64,000 nt of DNA from Margaritispora aquatica (Eukaryota; Ascomycota; Leotiomycetes; Helotiales; Discinellaceae). Shown here in pieces: positions 10,721 to 23,400 of the stretch. Position numbers and translations under genes: made by a program. Position 1 is the stretch's first letter. Each line of letters starts with the position of its first letter. Under the pieces are notes generated by a model. The model was not told the origin of the DNA. It was given only the letters and a program-made list of their open reading frames with translations, and searched no databases. The stretch lies in the NCBI GenBank assembly GCA_007644065.1, contig VJWN01000005.1:1178001-1242000 (forward strand), given 5' to 3'.

Positions 10721-11544
10721 AAACGAATTAACATCGAGCAATCACAACCTCAAACAGAGAGCCATACTGATCCTCAGACTTCGCTCAGCTGTCGAGTGGA
10801 CAAAGGCAAACGAGCAAACGAGATGGAAACACAAGGATTACTATCACAAAAAGATGTGATTTAATGATATATCTGTCAAAGTGTCAAATGCGTGCAGCAC
10901 TACGAAACTCGGGACGAACACACTGCAAGTTCTGAAGAACATGTAGAGGGCTGGGATTTCGAATGCATGGCTTGGAGAAATTGAAACATATACCCTCAGA
11001 AGGATTGAAGGATGGCATTGAGATCCTGGGTGACAACGCGATACTTGGTTAATTAGGAAAGACAGGCTTCAAGCCTTAAAAAGTGTCATAACTTCCTAGA
11101 GACAAGCAACAGATGGTAGTGGATGTGTTTGCTAGAGGACATAGCGAGATAAATATATCTCAGGCAGCCATCTTCGGTGCTTTGGAGGAGTAATTAGGCC
11201 AAGTAGTGGCTAGGCAAGGCTTCTATAATCATCTAGCTGTCGCTATAGTCATCAAAGTAAAAAGCCACGAAGACTCGATGGATACTTTGTAGAACCATTG
11301 TCTTAGGTTTGTTGTATCCATAGTCTTAGGAATAAATATACAAATCCGTTAGATCGACCAATCCCAGAAGATGGCTGCAGCTTCCTAGAAGACGAAAAAT
11401 TGAGTGTGATTAGAATTCAAGCACGCTCATTTTCGCATAAAACCAAAAACTCATGATTCAAGCAGTAGTGCCGTTCTTGATGTGACTTGCTCACCACGGA
11501 ATTTCAATAACCACCAACAACCAACCCAATTACACAACACCGCA
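10721..11544. other. intergenic region, nothing recognised
   Basis: AT-moderate DNA without long open frames. It separates the decayed gene from the + strand gene at 11545 and should contain that gene's promoter. Confidence 0.4.
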
Positions 11545-12607
11545 ATGGCGCGCATCAAAGCTGGAACGCAACCGACGAAGGGCCATAATGAAGAAGGAGC
11601 AGATATAGCGATGGAGGATATTGAAGGCAACACCGGTACAGAATCCTTGAGGTCCAAGCAAGCACGCCAATTTAGCAAGATGTTGGTGAAGGAAGGCATG
11701 GAGAATTCTCCTTCCTTCTCACTCGGAACCACGACCGTTGAGATGCAGGCTAAGAAGGAAGAAGATTTTCTGGGCGCGGACGTAGATTACTATGACTTTG
11801 ACTACAAGGAGGTATGCTTATTTCCCTCTGCTGTACAAGAAACATCTACTGATTCTGCAGGTTCGTGACCATATAGATGGCGAATATGTGATTGTTTGGA
11901 GCAAGGACCACGGCAAGAATGGTGGAGAAGGTACGTCTACTATATTGTAGAGAGAATTTCTTTAGTATCTCTTTACTACGCACACTAACGCGCATCCTGT
12001 AGTCAAGTTGTACAATCTAACCATGGATAATCGCATCGACGTCTACCCAAAGACACTGTACCCCCATATCAAAGGCGTCGCCGATATCTGTAGAAGGGGC
12101 TATTTTGCCGCTGCGGTCGTCAGGTCGGGCGATAAGGTTCTTTCCCTGGGACTTGAGAATTTGAAAACCCCCGAGCATCTTGTGGTAGCCACCGTTTTGC
12201 AAAGAAAAGATGAGAACGGCGCTGCAAGCACCAACATCATTCAGGAAATAATCCCAGCGAAATCTTTGACCAAAGGATCGATGGCAGTCTTTGGTATTAA
12301 GAAGGTTGGAACATGCGGCCACGCAACGGACAATCGCAGCTACTACGTTGAAACCGTTACTCTTGGTTTCGAGTTTATGAAGCTTTCTTTGATATACGAC
12401 AACTCTCGAACTGACAGGAATGTGGTTCTGGATATCGTCGCTGTCAAGTTGCCAAGCGAAGCAGATGTTTCATCAGCGTACCTCTTGAAGCAAAAACTTT
12501 TCAAGTTGCCTCCATCTCATTGGCTCTTGAGAGAAGGAAATGCTGAGGGATATGGAAATGGAGGATGTGAGGATGGAGAATGCGAGGACAAGATGCTGCT
12601 GCTGTAA
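11545..12607 (+). CDS. hypothetical protein, three exons, 313 aa
   Basis: I do not recognise a family. Exons are 11545..11811, 11861..11930 and 12003..12607; both introns (49 and 72 bp) have canonical borders (GTATGC..CAG, GTACGT..TAG), and the spliced frame is continuous. Residues 1-80 are charged and probably disordered. An acidic-aromatic patch (DVDYYDFDYKEV) leads into the middle exon (DGEYVIVWSKDHGKNGGE). The C-terminal 200 residues alternate beta-like hydrophobic stretches (DICRRGYFAAAVVRSGDKVL; ETVTLGFEFMKLSLIYDN), suggesting a compact beta-rich domain. The tail has a Cys/Glu-rich motif (GGCEDGECEDK). No signal peptide or membrane helix is visible. The ATG at 11545 has a good context (CGCAATGG). 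Confidence 0.8.
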
Positions 12608-15026
12608 AGAAAGGGCACACGGAGAGCCGCTTGGCTAGTTTCCGCTCGTTCTGGCACGACACAACTCTCTGTACATTAACATAGTAAAGAATTGCAAAAG
12701 CTGTTCAATTACGCAGTCGCTTGACTGTCTAGCATGTATCAGACATCCTATGCCATACACAGCCCATGGTGGGATGTCACTTGTCCTTGTAGAATGAACT
12801 GTGATTGATTGCCTAGCTGAATTGCAAAGTGGCAAGCTGTCCATTTTTGTGTTCTTTGTCCACGAGAGTTTGGTCTGTCAGCAAAGCCAAGATTGTCTCA
12901 ATTAGGGATTCTCCTACTCTTGTCTGATAGTGTTTGACAGCTTCAGATTGTGAACGGATGTCTATACTTACATCAATATTAAACCTCTGCACTCCTTTCT
13001 TTGTATTTGATATCGGAAATGGCTGCTTATCTTGCGTTGGACATGTATGGCATGACCTTCAATTTCTTGTAAGCAATGACAAACCTCATAGCGATATCAA
13101 TCTGCCGGCGTGGAGGTGATGCTCGTTGACTTTCACGCCGACACGCTGAGGCTTGATGTATCTGGTTTCCAACACATGTTGGTTAACAGCTAGACTAGTC
13201 AAGACGCTGAGTGCTTCGTGTAGGGAAATGACCGAAGCGAGTAGCCTAAGAGCTCTGTAAAGACATTCCGCGATTTTCATTGCTCTTTCGTGGTTACTAT
13301 TTCCAATCAGCGTTATTGAAAGAAGAGAGAACGGGTACACTACAAAATACCACTGCATAAGCGAGTAAACTGTAGAATGTGTGCCTGTTGACATATTTCA
13401 TGGTTATGCCCTTCGTGCAGTTTCTGACATTCACGACATTTTGCCTGATGGTGTGTCAAGCCCATTCCCTCGACGCGAGAAACAATATGCAACTGGTTGG
13501 AGGCTGCCATCAAGCCTACACATGGTTCCCAGTGCTGGTCAACTTGATGAGCTATCAATGGAACACAAACCTCAGATCAAGTGATTTGTTGAAGCCACCA
13601 CAGATCTATAGGATAGTTGTTTTGCGTATGGTTCAAAGTAGGTAGGTTACATACTGTTGACTGGGCTCGGGCTGTTGTATGAGTCTTATCGACTATTCAC
13701 ATGGCTCTTCCTTCGATGCGACCTCGTTAGTGCGGATTGATACTTTGTTTGTTCAAGAAGTATCTCATGCTGCTTAACAAATAGAAAAAAATACAGCAGT
13801 CGCTCTCCCATCTCAATGAATTTTGATTTGAGGGGGTGCTAGTCACTACGACTATTGATGAGGTTGTTTGTTCGCGTTCGATGCGCACATGGGAAATGAT
13901 GAAAATATAGAGCAAGTTTACCGAGAAGAGTTAGGGAATAGTCAATGAGCGATCAAGTAGTGACAGCTGTATGGACTATTCCCAGGAGTGGTTTTGCGTT
14001 TCGTTCAATACCAACAGAATAGTCTGGAAGTGAAATATAGTCTTGTTGAACGAAAGGGTTAATGATCTGAGTGAAGCGAAGCGAAGCGTTTTCGAGCCCT
14101 GTATGCCCAGGCACCTCACACAAAACGGTCGCTGACTTGGTTGCTTCTGGAGGAAGAAGAAATTCCCAATTCAAACGTAGAAGCTATCTGATCCCTGTGT
14201 GCAATGCAACTTGGAGTCGCCGCGGAAGGATCCGATTCGATGGTCATGATGCTCGTGGATGTGGTCACTGACTAGTAAGTGCAACAAAATCCATGAGACA
14301 AAGGAGATTGATCACTCAACACCAAGAACCCCGCTATCTTTTGGTAAAGATGGAGACGATAGAGCATCTGCAAAGTAAAAGCCGTTGTGAGCAAAGAGAA
14401 TAAAGCACATGGTCTATTGTAGTTCTTGTTGTGATAAATGTTGTGAGACCGCTTGTCATCATTCTTTGGGACTGCTGCATTTTGTTACTGTCCCCACCTA
14501 TCATGTGATATTTCCATCATGTTGCATATCCCAATGAAACGTAAACGATATGGAATTGTGGAAATTTTGATTGCTGTGAGAAGTATTATTACGAGTGAAT
14601 TTTGTCTGTCTTAGCGGACAGCAAAGAAATCTCAAAGGATTTGGAGAGGTAGACTATCTAGCTCCACTGTTTTGGTGACCGGACACGGGATCAAGTAATG
14701 TCATCCCATCAAAAAGATTCAAGAACAAGAAAGAGTACTTTATATCGGTTGTCTCCATATCACAAGTTTACTGGTAATGATGTATATTCTTTAAGCATGT
14801 TGGGTATGCGCTTATCATCATTAAACAAATAGTACGAAGGCAATCGTATAGATACAACCCTCTGTCAATCTCAAACTCTTCGTATCAAAACAAATAAAAT
14901 ATGCCGCAATATGTACCACCTGTATCCTATGTAACCCTGGACATTATGTGAAACCGCTAATGCAATGCAAATGGAACAAGAAAATCCGTTATTTGATAGG
15001 ATCCTGCCTAGCATATGCTCTCACTT
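12608..15026. other. relic-rich intergenic region
   Basis: There is no intact gene. Protein-like fragments occur on both strands: 13381-13584 (+), and 13086-13394 and 13953-14174 (-). None has an intact start, a plausible partner exon or a recognised family. The DNA right of 14271 is AT-rich and featureless. Confidence 0.4.
13953..14174 (-). pseudogene. protein-like fragment, possible gene relic
   Basis: A 73-residue open frame reads LLPPEATKSATVLCEVPGHT and then ENASLRFTQIINPFVQQDY. Its composition resembles coding sequence. A second - strand fragment 600 bp downstream (13086-13394, HERAMKIAECLYRALRLLAS) might belong to the same relic. I cannot join them with splice sites or name a family. 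Confidence 0.2.
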
Positions 15027-17311
15027 CTAATAAGCAACTCCTCTATATCCTGTACCCGAGTTACCTCCGTAGTTATCCAGATTTGGTATCGCTGGCTGGC
15101 GTGGAGGACTGCCTATGGCACCGCCTAAAGGAGCAGCATGCTGGACAAGACGGTCTTGCGAGTCTTCAGAGCCGAGGGTCCGATGCTGACGTGGAGGAGT
15201 GAATGGTCGAGACTGAGGGGAGAAAGACCGCATGGGTACGGCGTATGGGTTGGCAGCTTCATTGTTTGTGTAACTGTCTGGCGAATGGTCGCGGACTAGA
15301 GGATGCTTTGCCTCCCTATCGTAGACTCCGGCTGTCATTGGCATCTTCGTGGGATCCATGAGCAGACTTTTCCTTGCGTCAAGAGGAGCCATGTTGTCCA
15401 GATCACGATTCAATTTTTCAGCTTCCTTGCGACGCTTGCGGTGAGGATTCTCCTTGACGCACATGATGATTGCATTGATAGCAATCAACAGAGCAAGAAT
15501 ACCGGTCATCGCAGATTGCAATACGACCAATACCATTCCAGTCACGGTTTGGGTGGTTTGAGAGATGCCGAGCTCCTCAACGAAGATGAGAATGCAGATG
15601 ACACTGAGCCCACGCACAACCTGGATGAAAATGTTGATAACATTTCCTGATTTTCGCTCGTAAGGTCGATTCCAAATAAGCAGACCAAGCACTGAAATCA
15701 TGTTAGCTGAGGTTCAACACTGTGGTGACGTTGAGATATACTTAGAATTTCAATTACCAACTGAGCAATGGTTTGAGCAAATCCATGGCCATCTGCAGCA
15801 GCAAGAACAGTCCCCTTGGCAAACATGTACACAATAGCAGGCACGAAAATCCACCAGTAATCCTTTTTGTAGCTGTCGTAGAATAAGCTATATTTGAGCC
15901 AGTTCTTCTTATCGTCGTACAACCCAGATACATCCCCATCCTGCTTCTTCAGCTTTTGAGCTGTAGAATAGATCTTATATGCGAAGAACCCAAGAATAGC
16001 AGTGAAGAGAGCAAGGGTAACAGCAGCAAGCGTTTGGGCGGCCCAAGAATCGCCATGCGTGAACTGATAGATGCAATATAGCACCCAAATTCCATAAAGA
16101 ATCAGAATCAGTTGAACAATAGCTCTGGCCATGGTTCCCCAGTAATGTTTACGGAAACCAGTGAGGCCTTTAGGGAAAGATCCGAACAATGCCCAAGTTT
16201 CAAGAATGACCTTGAAGAGAAGGATACCAACTGCAATGGCTGCAATTACACAAGCTGCAATCAATAAAACTGTCATAAAGGTGTTGGCCGAAGGAACCGA
16301 CAACTCCTCAACATATGCCTTGATGCCCTCCACAGTTACCTGTATAGTGCCGTTGGAGGCTGCAGATGATGAGGTTCCATTGGTGCTTGTTGATAGAGAA
16401 TCTCGGACGAATATCACCCCTTCAACAAGTGATCTCTTTGTCGCCGCCGAAGAGCTGGATCCATCACCAAAAACAAGAGTGGCATTCTTGAGGAATTGAA
16501 CGCTATCCTCGGTCAGGTTACCTCCAGTGGCAGCTCGGAAGTTATCGATAGCAACTTGCATTCCCTCCCACGGAATGATAGCTGTGCTGAAAGCAAAGTT
16601 CTTTGTGAAACTGCGGTAAACAGTTGGATAATTCACTGACATCATCCCATTCATGGCCATTCCCTGGAACCAGGTAAAAACTTCTGTGAATGAAGGGCTC
16701 ATGGTTCCTGATCCAGCTTGTGATCCTCCACCTGCTGCGGCTCCAAGCGCACCAAGGCCTGATACGATCAAAGCTGCTCCGGCGATACCGACAGCAACGT
16801 ATGATACGGCTGGTATGGAAACTGTCTTGCCATTTGTGACCTGTGATGTGATACAGGCAACATTTGCTCCAGTATCCAGGGCATTTAGTTCAAGAGTTGC
16901 TTGAGCCGCAATATCGGGTACCGTGAATGCAATACTTGGAATCATCGCAACATAACTGGCAGGTATGGTTTGAACTCCAGTGGCAGCGAAGGAACCTGAT
17001 GGGACAGGGCACAATTGCTCCACATATGTTGCGGCACTACATGGGTTGAATGTGTTCGAGTAGACTGAGATTCCGTATGCAGTCACATTAAGTGTTGCTG
17101 TGACATTCATCGTACTTTTGCTCGTGCCCGCTACATCGAATGTGACTGTTGCGGCATCGCTGTTATAAGTAATGTCCAGCTTCTGCACTGTAATGTTCGA
17201 GTTGGATAAACATGTTGAGAATGATGATGTAGTAAGTGTTCCTGCTAGGGCTCTCGGTAAATCCAGTAACAGTAAGGAAAGGGTCGATAACGTGAAAAAC
17301 TGAGGTAACAT
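15027..17311 (-). CDS. Flc/TRP-like membrane protein (ML-like + TRP domain), two exons
   Basis: A member of the fungal flavin-carrier/TRP-like family (yeast Flc1-3 relatives), linked in yeast to FAD import into the ER, wall integrity and calcium homeostasis. Exons are 17311..15742 and 15691..15027; the 50-bp intron has GTATAT and CAG and joins IEIL to MLGLLIWNRP, giving 744 residues. Residues 1-23 form a signal peptide ending ALAG. About 24-165 form the lumenal ML-like domain with paired cysteines and several N-x-S/T sites. A glycine/alanine-rich helix (about 170-195) follows. The TRP-like core contains many hydrophobic helices to about residue 600 (for example MTVLLIAACVIAAIAVGILL). The tail (about 610-744) is cytosolic-looking, basic then Pro/Ser/Arg-rich (RSFSPQSRPFTPPRQHR), a likely phosphorylation region. 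The family call is firm; which paralogue is not resolved. Confidence 0.9.
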
Positions 17312-20300
17312 GGTGTCGAGAGCGACAAATGCGCTACAAGTACTCGGTAACCTGCCCCAAAATAGTTGTATATGATAGTACCGTATACAAAGTGTATGAT
17401 CCGTCTACCTGTTGCGTTCTCCAATCGATGTGCAACGCAGTGATGTTCTCAGAATGTATATATGTTTTTGGTGCCTCTGCAGATCGTGATCGATGTGTCT
17501 GCCAGTATCAACTCTATCCTAGAGTGTAGTCGTCCGAGAGTGGCTGAGAGATTGAGGTGTATAGTGTGTTGAGATGATGAAAAGTGCAAACGAGAGGATG
17601 GAGAGTGGTGTTTAAAAAGGTTACGACAAGCTGAAGACGGCCAAGGTTCTACCCGGAAAGAATAGACTGCTGAGTACTGTAACTGTGCTGGTTCCAAAAA
17701 GGCGTTTTGTGGAGGTGGCTTCGGATGCAGAGCTGAAGAGTGTAGTGTCGTGTAGTGTGGAGGCTGAAGGAAAAGCTGTCTTGTGTAATGAAAGAGATAG
17801 GAGCAAAGAGAAGAAACGATCGTAAAGCTTGATGTTGATGTTGATGTTTATGTTGAAATTGATACTCCGCAGTGAAAAGAGCCAAGTACGGAGCCAAGTC
17901 TGATACAGTAGAAATTGAAAATTGAAAGATACACGCGGAACAAGAAGCAACGAGGAACGAAAACACGGAGGTGTTGTAGGTGGATGTGGATTTGAAGATA
18001 CAAGACAAAGAAAAGAGTTCACTCACGACTGGGACGAGATCTTTGTCAGACCCCTGCTCGGGTCTTCAGTCCAGTCCTTCCCAAGAGGACCAAGAGAACC
18101 CAAGAGGACCCAAAAGGGACAGGGGCTCAGTTCTATTTGCAGGGTTTGAAGTTAGAACGGAGTGAGTTGGGGGGAGTGTGGGAGTCTTGCGTGTCTTGGA
18201 AGTTATCGCTGGATCCACACGAAACAGCCAGTCGTGGAAAGGGTGGGTAAAGGTAAAATGGTAGGCCAAGCAAAAGCATCCTTGACAGACTTGTGAGACC
18301 TTGAAAGAGACCTTCATAACCAACCTTCAGAGACTTTGGACACGCCTGAATTTCTTTAAGATCCTCAGCCACTTCGGTGCCCCACTCTAAATCCATAATC
18401 AGCTTAGACGGCTGATATGTTCCATAATGATTGGTCTTGAAGATTCTTTTCCTTCCTCCCCCAAATCTTTGGCTTACCCGCCTTTAGAATAGATCTACCT
18501 CACCTTACTCTGCCCCCTGCACTTCAACGGAGGTAGTTTTCAATTCGCTCGCTGTCCAGGCGCGAGGACTAAATTCAATGTCCAAGCCTCCTCCACATGA
18601 AACTTTTCCCCCCCCCCCAACGACTTGTATGCACCTTTCATGATTGAGCACAACAACCAAAAGAAGTTGAGTCCATTTGTTTCTTGGATGAGGGAACTTG
18701 ACAGGAGCCAAGCTCGAGCACTGGCCCTCAAAACGAAAGAGCTTCTCGGATCATGACTACGGATCCCCGTCGATGATACAAATTATGTCTGATATGCTTC
18801 ATGCCCAAGCTTCTGCTACAGTAAGCGAACCCAAAGACAAGCTCTGTTCTCGTGAACATCGAGAACAACAGAATCAAAAGTATCATATTCCAAGATTGAA
18901 GCAAGTTCATCGTGAGTATCTTGTGATAATTTAATTCCTAAATTTCACTCCTCATCAGCTCAAAATGCAGCTGTACGAAGGCACTTTCAGTGGTTCGCCA
19001 CACAGTCCGAATGTGATCATCAGCCACGAATCCTTCGCTTGCTCCGATACGAGCCATCAATACTCGACTCGCACAACCATCTCTTTTCATGCCACTCAAC
19101 AACTTCAACAACACAGCACCACGTCGTTGACCGACGTTGTGCTTGTGACCCTCCGGATCGAGGTGCAATACATAGGTGTGATCAGCGGCTTCAACGTCAC
19201 ACACGTTGATGCCCCACTAGCATCGGATAAGATTTGATTCCTGAAATAGATAAGCGAGCATCGTTTGTAAAGTGAGGTGATTTAAAGAATGGATCTCAAA
19301 TTTGCATAAGATGAAAAGGACTATTTTCTCTTCAGGTTCGCTCGACCATCTTTATCAATCATTAGGAGGTTTCGGGAGCAGTAAAGTTCTAAGCTCTATT
19401 CTGACTATGGTTTGGCACAGCAATTCAATTTAGGGGCTATACCGATATGGCTTCAGAGAAAATAACGAACTGGCCCAAGACCGCTTTCTGCTTTGTCTTT
19501 ACAGGTATCCAGGTGGGTAGGGAGGGGGCTGGAAGTAATCAAAACTAACAAATACCGGACAGTACCTCAGGTATCCAAGTGAGTAGGTAGGTACCTAGGT
19601 ACCTTACCTTACACTAACATCACGTGTTTATCATCAGGCAATCATGTGATTACGTAATCATGATCTTGATTTCAAGAAGTGACAAGATTGCTTTGAGTGA
19701 CTCTAGCCTGGGTTTCATGCGGAAGAACCTAGTTCATGATCTTCTGAACAGATATTGAAGATCTGTGAATGTTGAGAGTCATTAAGATATCTTTAAATAT
19801 ATTTGTGATTACAAACACGTAAAATTGGTGTTGTCTTGAATTCGACACCCCAAAATCTTGGCCGAGACTACATACTTTATGATACTGTTATCCAGCATCA
19901 AAATTGCCATTTACAGGAGGTCAGGAAGGTTGAAAGCCGCTAAATTCCTCCATCCGGGTCCCGTAACAATCAATATTGTATTGCTTGTAATGTGGTTGGT
20001 ATCGCTCCAATTGTGCTGTCCAAAGCAAGTAGGAACGAACCTTATTACGATAAACGATCATTTTCCGAATACGACGACGAGCTGTCAGGAAACCTCAGCA
20101 TTCCTATCTTTTTCTCTTGCTGTTCACAGCCCACAGAATCTTTTCTCTTGTTCAAACGCTGAAGCACATATCATCAATCTTACCACGCAGCTTCGTATCT
20201 CCTTTGATTCGGTTAATAAAGTCGTTATTCTGTTGCCTGAACTTCAGCACGGCGCGACAGACCTACCGTCTTACGAGCCACCAATTAAAGTGAGAGAGGC

Positions 20301-20498
20301 GTCCTTGGCTGTCAGTCAACCCCAATTTGAAGACACTTTCATTTCTGGCCTTGCACCATCACAACGTGTTCGCGATTCTTTCTGAACCATTCGTCGTGAT
20401 TCTTGGTATCTGTTGCTTTGCGGCCTACTTTTACGTCGTCGCCCTTGATCTTGATCGTCAAACTTCTCATGGCTAAAACGTGATATCGCAAACCAACA
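17312..20498. other. long divergent intergenic region
   Basis: It separates the Flc-like gene (-) from the ABC transporter gene (+). It contains a TTGATG microsatellite (about 17829-17864), a C-run (18609-18618), a 16-bp palindrome in an AGGTA-rich patch (19570-19615) and open frames lacking family resemblance (for example 19858-20385). No gene could be supported. Confidence 0.45.
19589..19604. repeat. 16-bp perfect palindrome AGGTACCTAGGTACCT
   Basis: The sequence equals its own reverse complement. It is embedded in a run of AGGTA/TACCT units at 19570-19615, the same motif as in other intergenic regions of this window. Confidence 0.8.
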
Positions 20499-23400
20499 AT
20501 GGAGAAAGCTCAAGCTGAAATTGAGGCAACTCCTCCAGATGGGGGCAATGCATCTTCTGCTAAGTCGTCCAAAGTAACAAGTGGATCTACAAGCGATCCG
20601 AAGCCAGACTATACTGGCAAGGCAGTTAACAAAACCTCATTCACGGACTATTGGGTATGAAATAAAAGCACATCATATAACATTTTACTAATCTTTGGTA
20701 GAGGATCTTCACTTATTCGACAGTTTTAGATAGAGTTTTTCTTGGGTTTGCAGCACTGGGGGAGATTGGTACGGGCGCTGTAAGTTTGAAATTTCGTCTT
20801 TCTTCGCTGATATTGACAACTTAACAGACTTTACCTTTAATGAACATCATCTTTGGTCAATTGATAGGATCTTTCAGCAGTTACTTTATCCCTGGAACAA
20901 CAACAACCAAGCAAGAGTTCATGCACTCCCTCAACAATCAGAGGTAAGCAAGTCTCGGTTCCTAATGTATTCAACACTCCTCTCTATCGATACCTTTTCG
21001 TATTCTAAAGATTGCCCTCAAAATCATATTAAAAATAACCCACAATGAGGAACAATTCTTGTTCTTTGCCAAAGTCGTAATATCTCTGATATTCATCATG
21101 GGTTATCACTCCCCGAATTTGCTTAACACCCCAGTGTTTGCAGGCAGCGTTTTCATAATTTACTGACGAGTCTTTGATAGTCTGTACATCGTATACCTTT
21201 TTATTGCAAGATGGGGTCTATCTTATTTTTCGATGTTCGTATTTCGCATAGTCGGACTGCGAATGTCGGCCAAACTCCGTCTCGAGTATCTGAAGGCGCT
21301 ATTCAAGCTTCCAGTATCTTCGCTTGATACTCTTCCCAGCGGGCAAGCAAGCAACACCTTGACCAATACTGCCAATCTGCTACAGCTTGGAGTTTCGGAG
21401 AAGCTCGGAAATCTCCTACAGTTCACATCTCTTTTAATAACTGCGGTAATCATCGCATTTACTTATAGTTGGGCTTTAACTCTGGTGACCAGCTCAGTTC
21501 TGGTGTTTGTTGCCTTGGTTTATGGGACCATAATTCCAATGATCATCAAGGCTCAAAAGGAGGTCGATTTTGCAGACGAGAAAGCCTCGTCCATCGCAGG
21601 AGAGGTTCTGAGCTCCATCCGAATGATCGTCGCCTGTGGTGCAGAAGATCGTGTCGCCAGCAAGTACGCAGGGTGGATAGAAGAATCGAAACGGCGGGGA
21701 ATCAAGATGTCTCCTCTCGTCGGCGTTCAATTTGCGCCACTGTTCTTCTCTATATATGCTTCCATGGCTTTATGCTTTTGGTTCGGGTTCAAGCTGTTCC
21801 TTGGAAATCATATCAGTGGAGTCGGAGATATTGTCATCGTCCTGATGTCCGTAATGATGACCGCCTTTTCACTTTCTCAAACTGCCGGTCCGATTATTCA
21901 GATCACCAAGGCTGCAGCAGCTGCCACAGACTTCTTTGCCATTATTGATGCTCCGAAACCAAAAGCTGATGGTTTACGAGAGCCTGATGTTTCTGCAACA
22001 TCAGACATTGTATTTAATTCCGTTACATTCGCTTATCCATCGCGACCTCATGTTAAGGTTCTAGACGATCTAAACCTTCGGATTGAAGCTGGAAAAATTA
22101 CGGCAATTGTTGGTGCATCTGGGTCAGGTAAAAGCACAATTGTTGGTCTGATGGAACGATGGTATGAACTTGATCTGGAGAGGAGACTTATTCTTCCTAA
22201 GAGTGTCATCAAAGATGAAAAGGCGAAAAAGGTTGAAGAAGAAGAGGAGAAAAAGGTGGTAGAAGAGATAAAAACTCCTATTGTTCTTGCTGGAACTGTT
22301 CAGGCTGGTGGGCACAATATCGAGGATATTGAATTGAAATGGTGGAGATCTCAAATTGGTCTTGTTCAACAAGAACCTTTCATCTTCAATGACACAATCT
22401 TCCGCAATGTGGAGTTCGGACTTATTGGATCTCAGTGGGAGGACGAAGACGAAGCAACGAAGAAAACATTAGTTGAAGAAGCTTGTAAAGAAGCCTTTGC
22501 TGATGAATTCATCACTCGACTTCCTATGGTAAAGGCGATCTATTCCCGGGAATCAAGGATTGGAGGTTAACTAAATCTAGGGTTATCAAACGCAAGTTGG
22601 TGATGCTGGAATAAAGTTATCTGGCGGGCAAAGACAACGTTTAGCTATAGCCAGATCCATTGTCAAAAGACCTAAGATTTTGATCTTAGACGAAGCTACA
22701 AGTGCAATTGATGTTCGAGGGGAACGCATCGTACAAGTAATTTTAGACCAGATCCACATGGCAGACAGTGCTGACAGAAAGTAGGCAGCCTTGGATAAAG
22801 TTAGTGCAGGTCGGACGACGATTACAATTGCTCATCGATTATCCACAATTAAACGTGCAGACAAGATCATCGTCCTAAAAAAAGGGAAGGTGATCGAAGA
22901 GGGCACTCATGAAGGTCTCTTGGCGGACGAGAATGGAGCATACTGGGCACTCGTCAATGCACAAAAGCTCTCTATGGGTGAAGGATTTGCCGATGAATCA
23001 GACTTGATTGAGAGCTCTAGACTGCCACTTGAACAGGTCTTTACAAATGCTAGCATGGTAAGCAGACTAGCCCTTCGCTGACTTCAGATCTGCCTATTGG
23101 TACAAATGTCTGCATTTGTTTGTGATCAAATGGATTTCTAGGGAGAGCATTTAACATGAAATAAGTCAAAGGTTGAGCTAGACTAACTTCGGAACTATCT
23201 ATAGGATCCAGCTCTCGTGGAAGCAGAGGTAGTATGGAAGCCTAAGGGATTTTTCACGAGCTTTGGCTTCCTCTTGTGGGAGCAAAGATCACATTGGAAA
23301 TGGTATTCTGTCATGTAAGACTACAACGAATTCATGAATACCCGGCCTTTTACTGATTTGACTATAGGATATTGGGCTGTATTGGTGGTGCAAGTGGCAA

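Noticed and set aside
15303..16904. Open frames on the + strand across the Flc/TRP-like gene
   Set aside because: They are shadows of a well-supported - strand gene with signal peptide and membrane helices.
19858..20385. 175-codon + strand open frame upstream of the ABC transporter
   Set aside because: No ATG in good context, no family resemblance, composition like translated non-coding DNA; it ends just before the transporter start.
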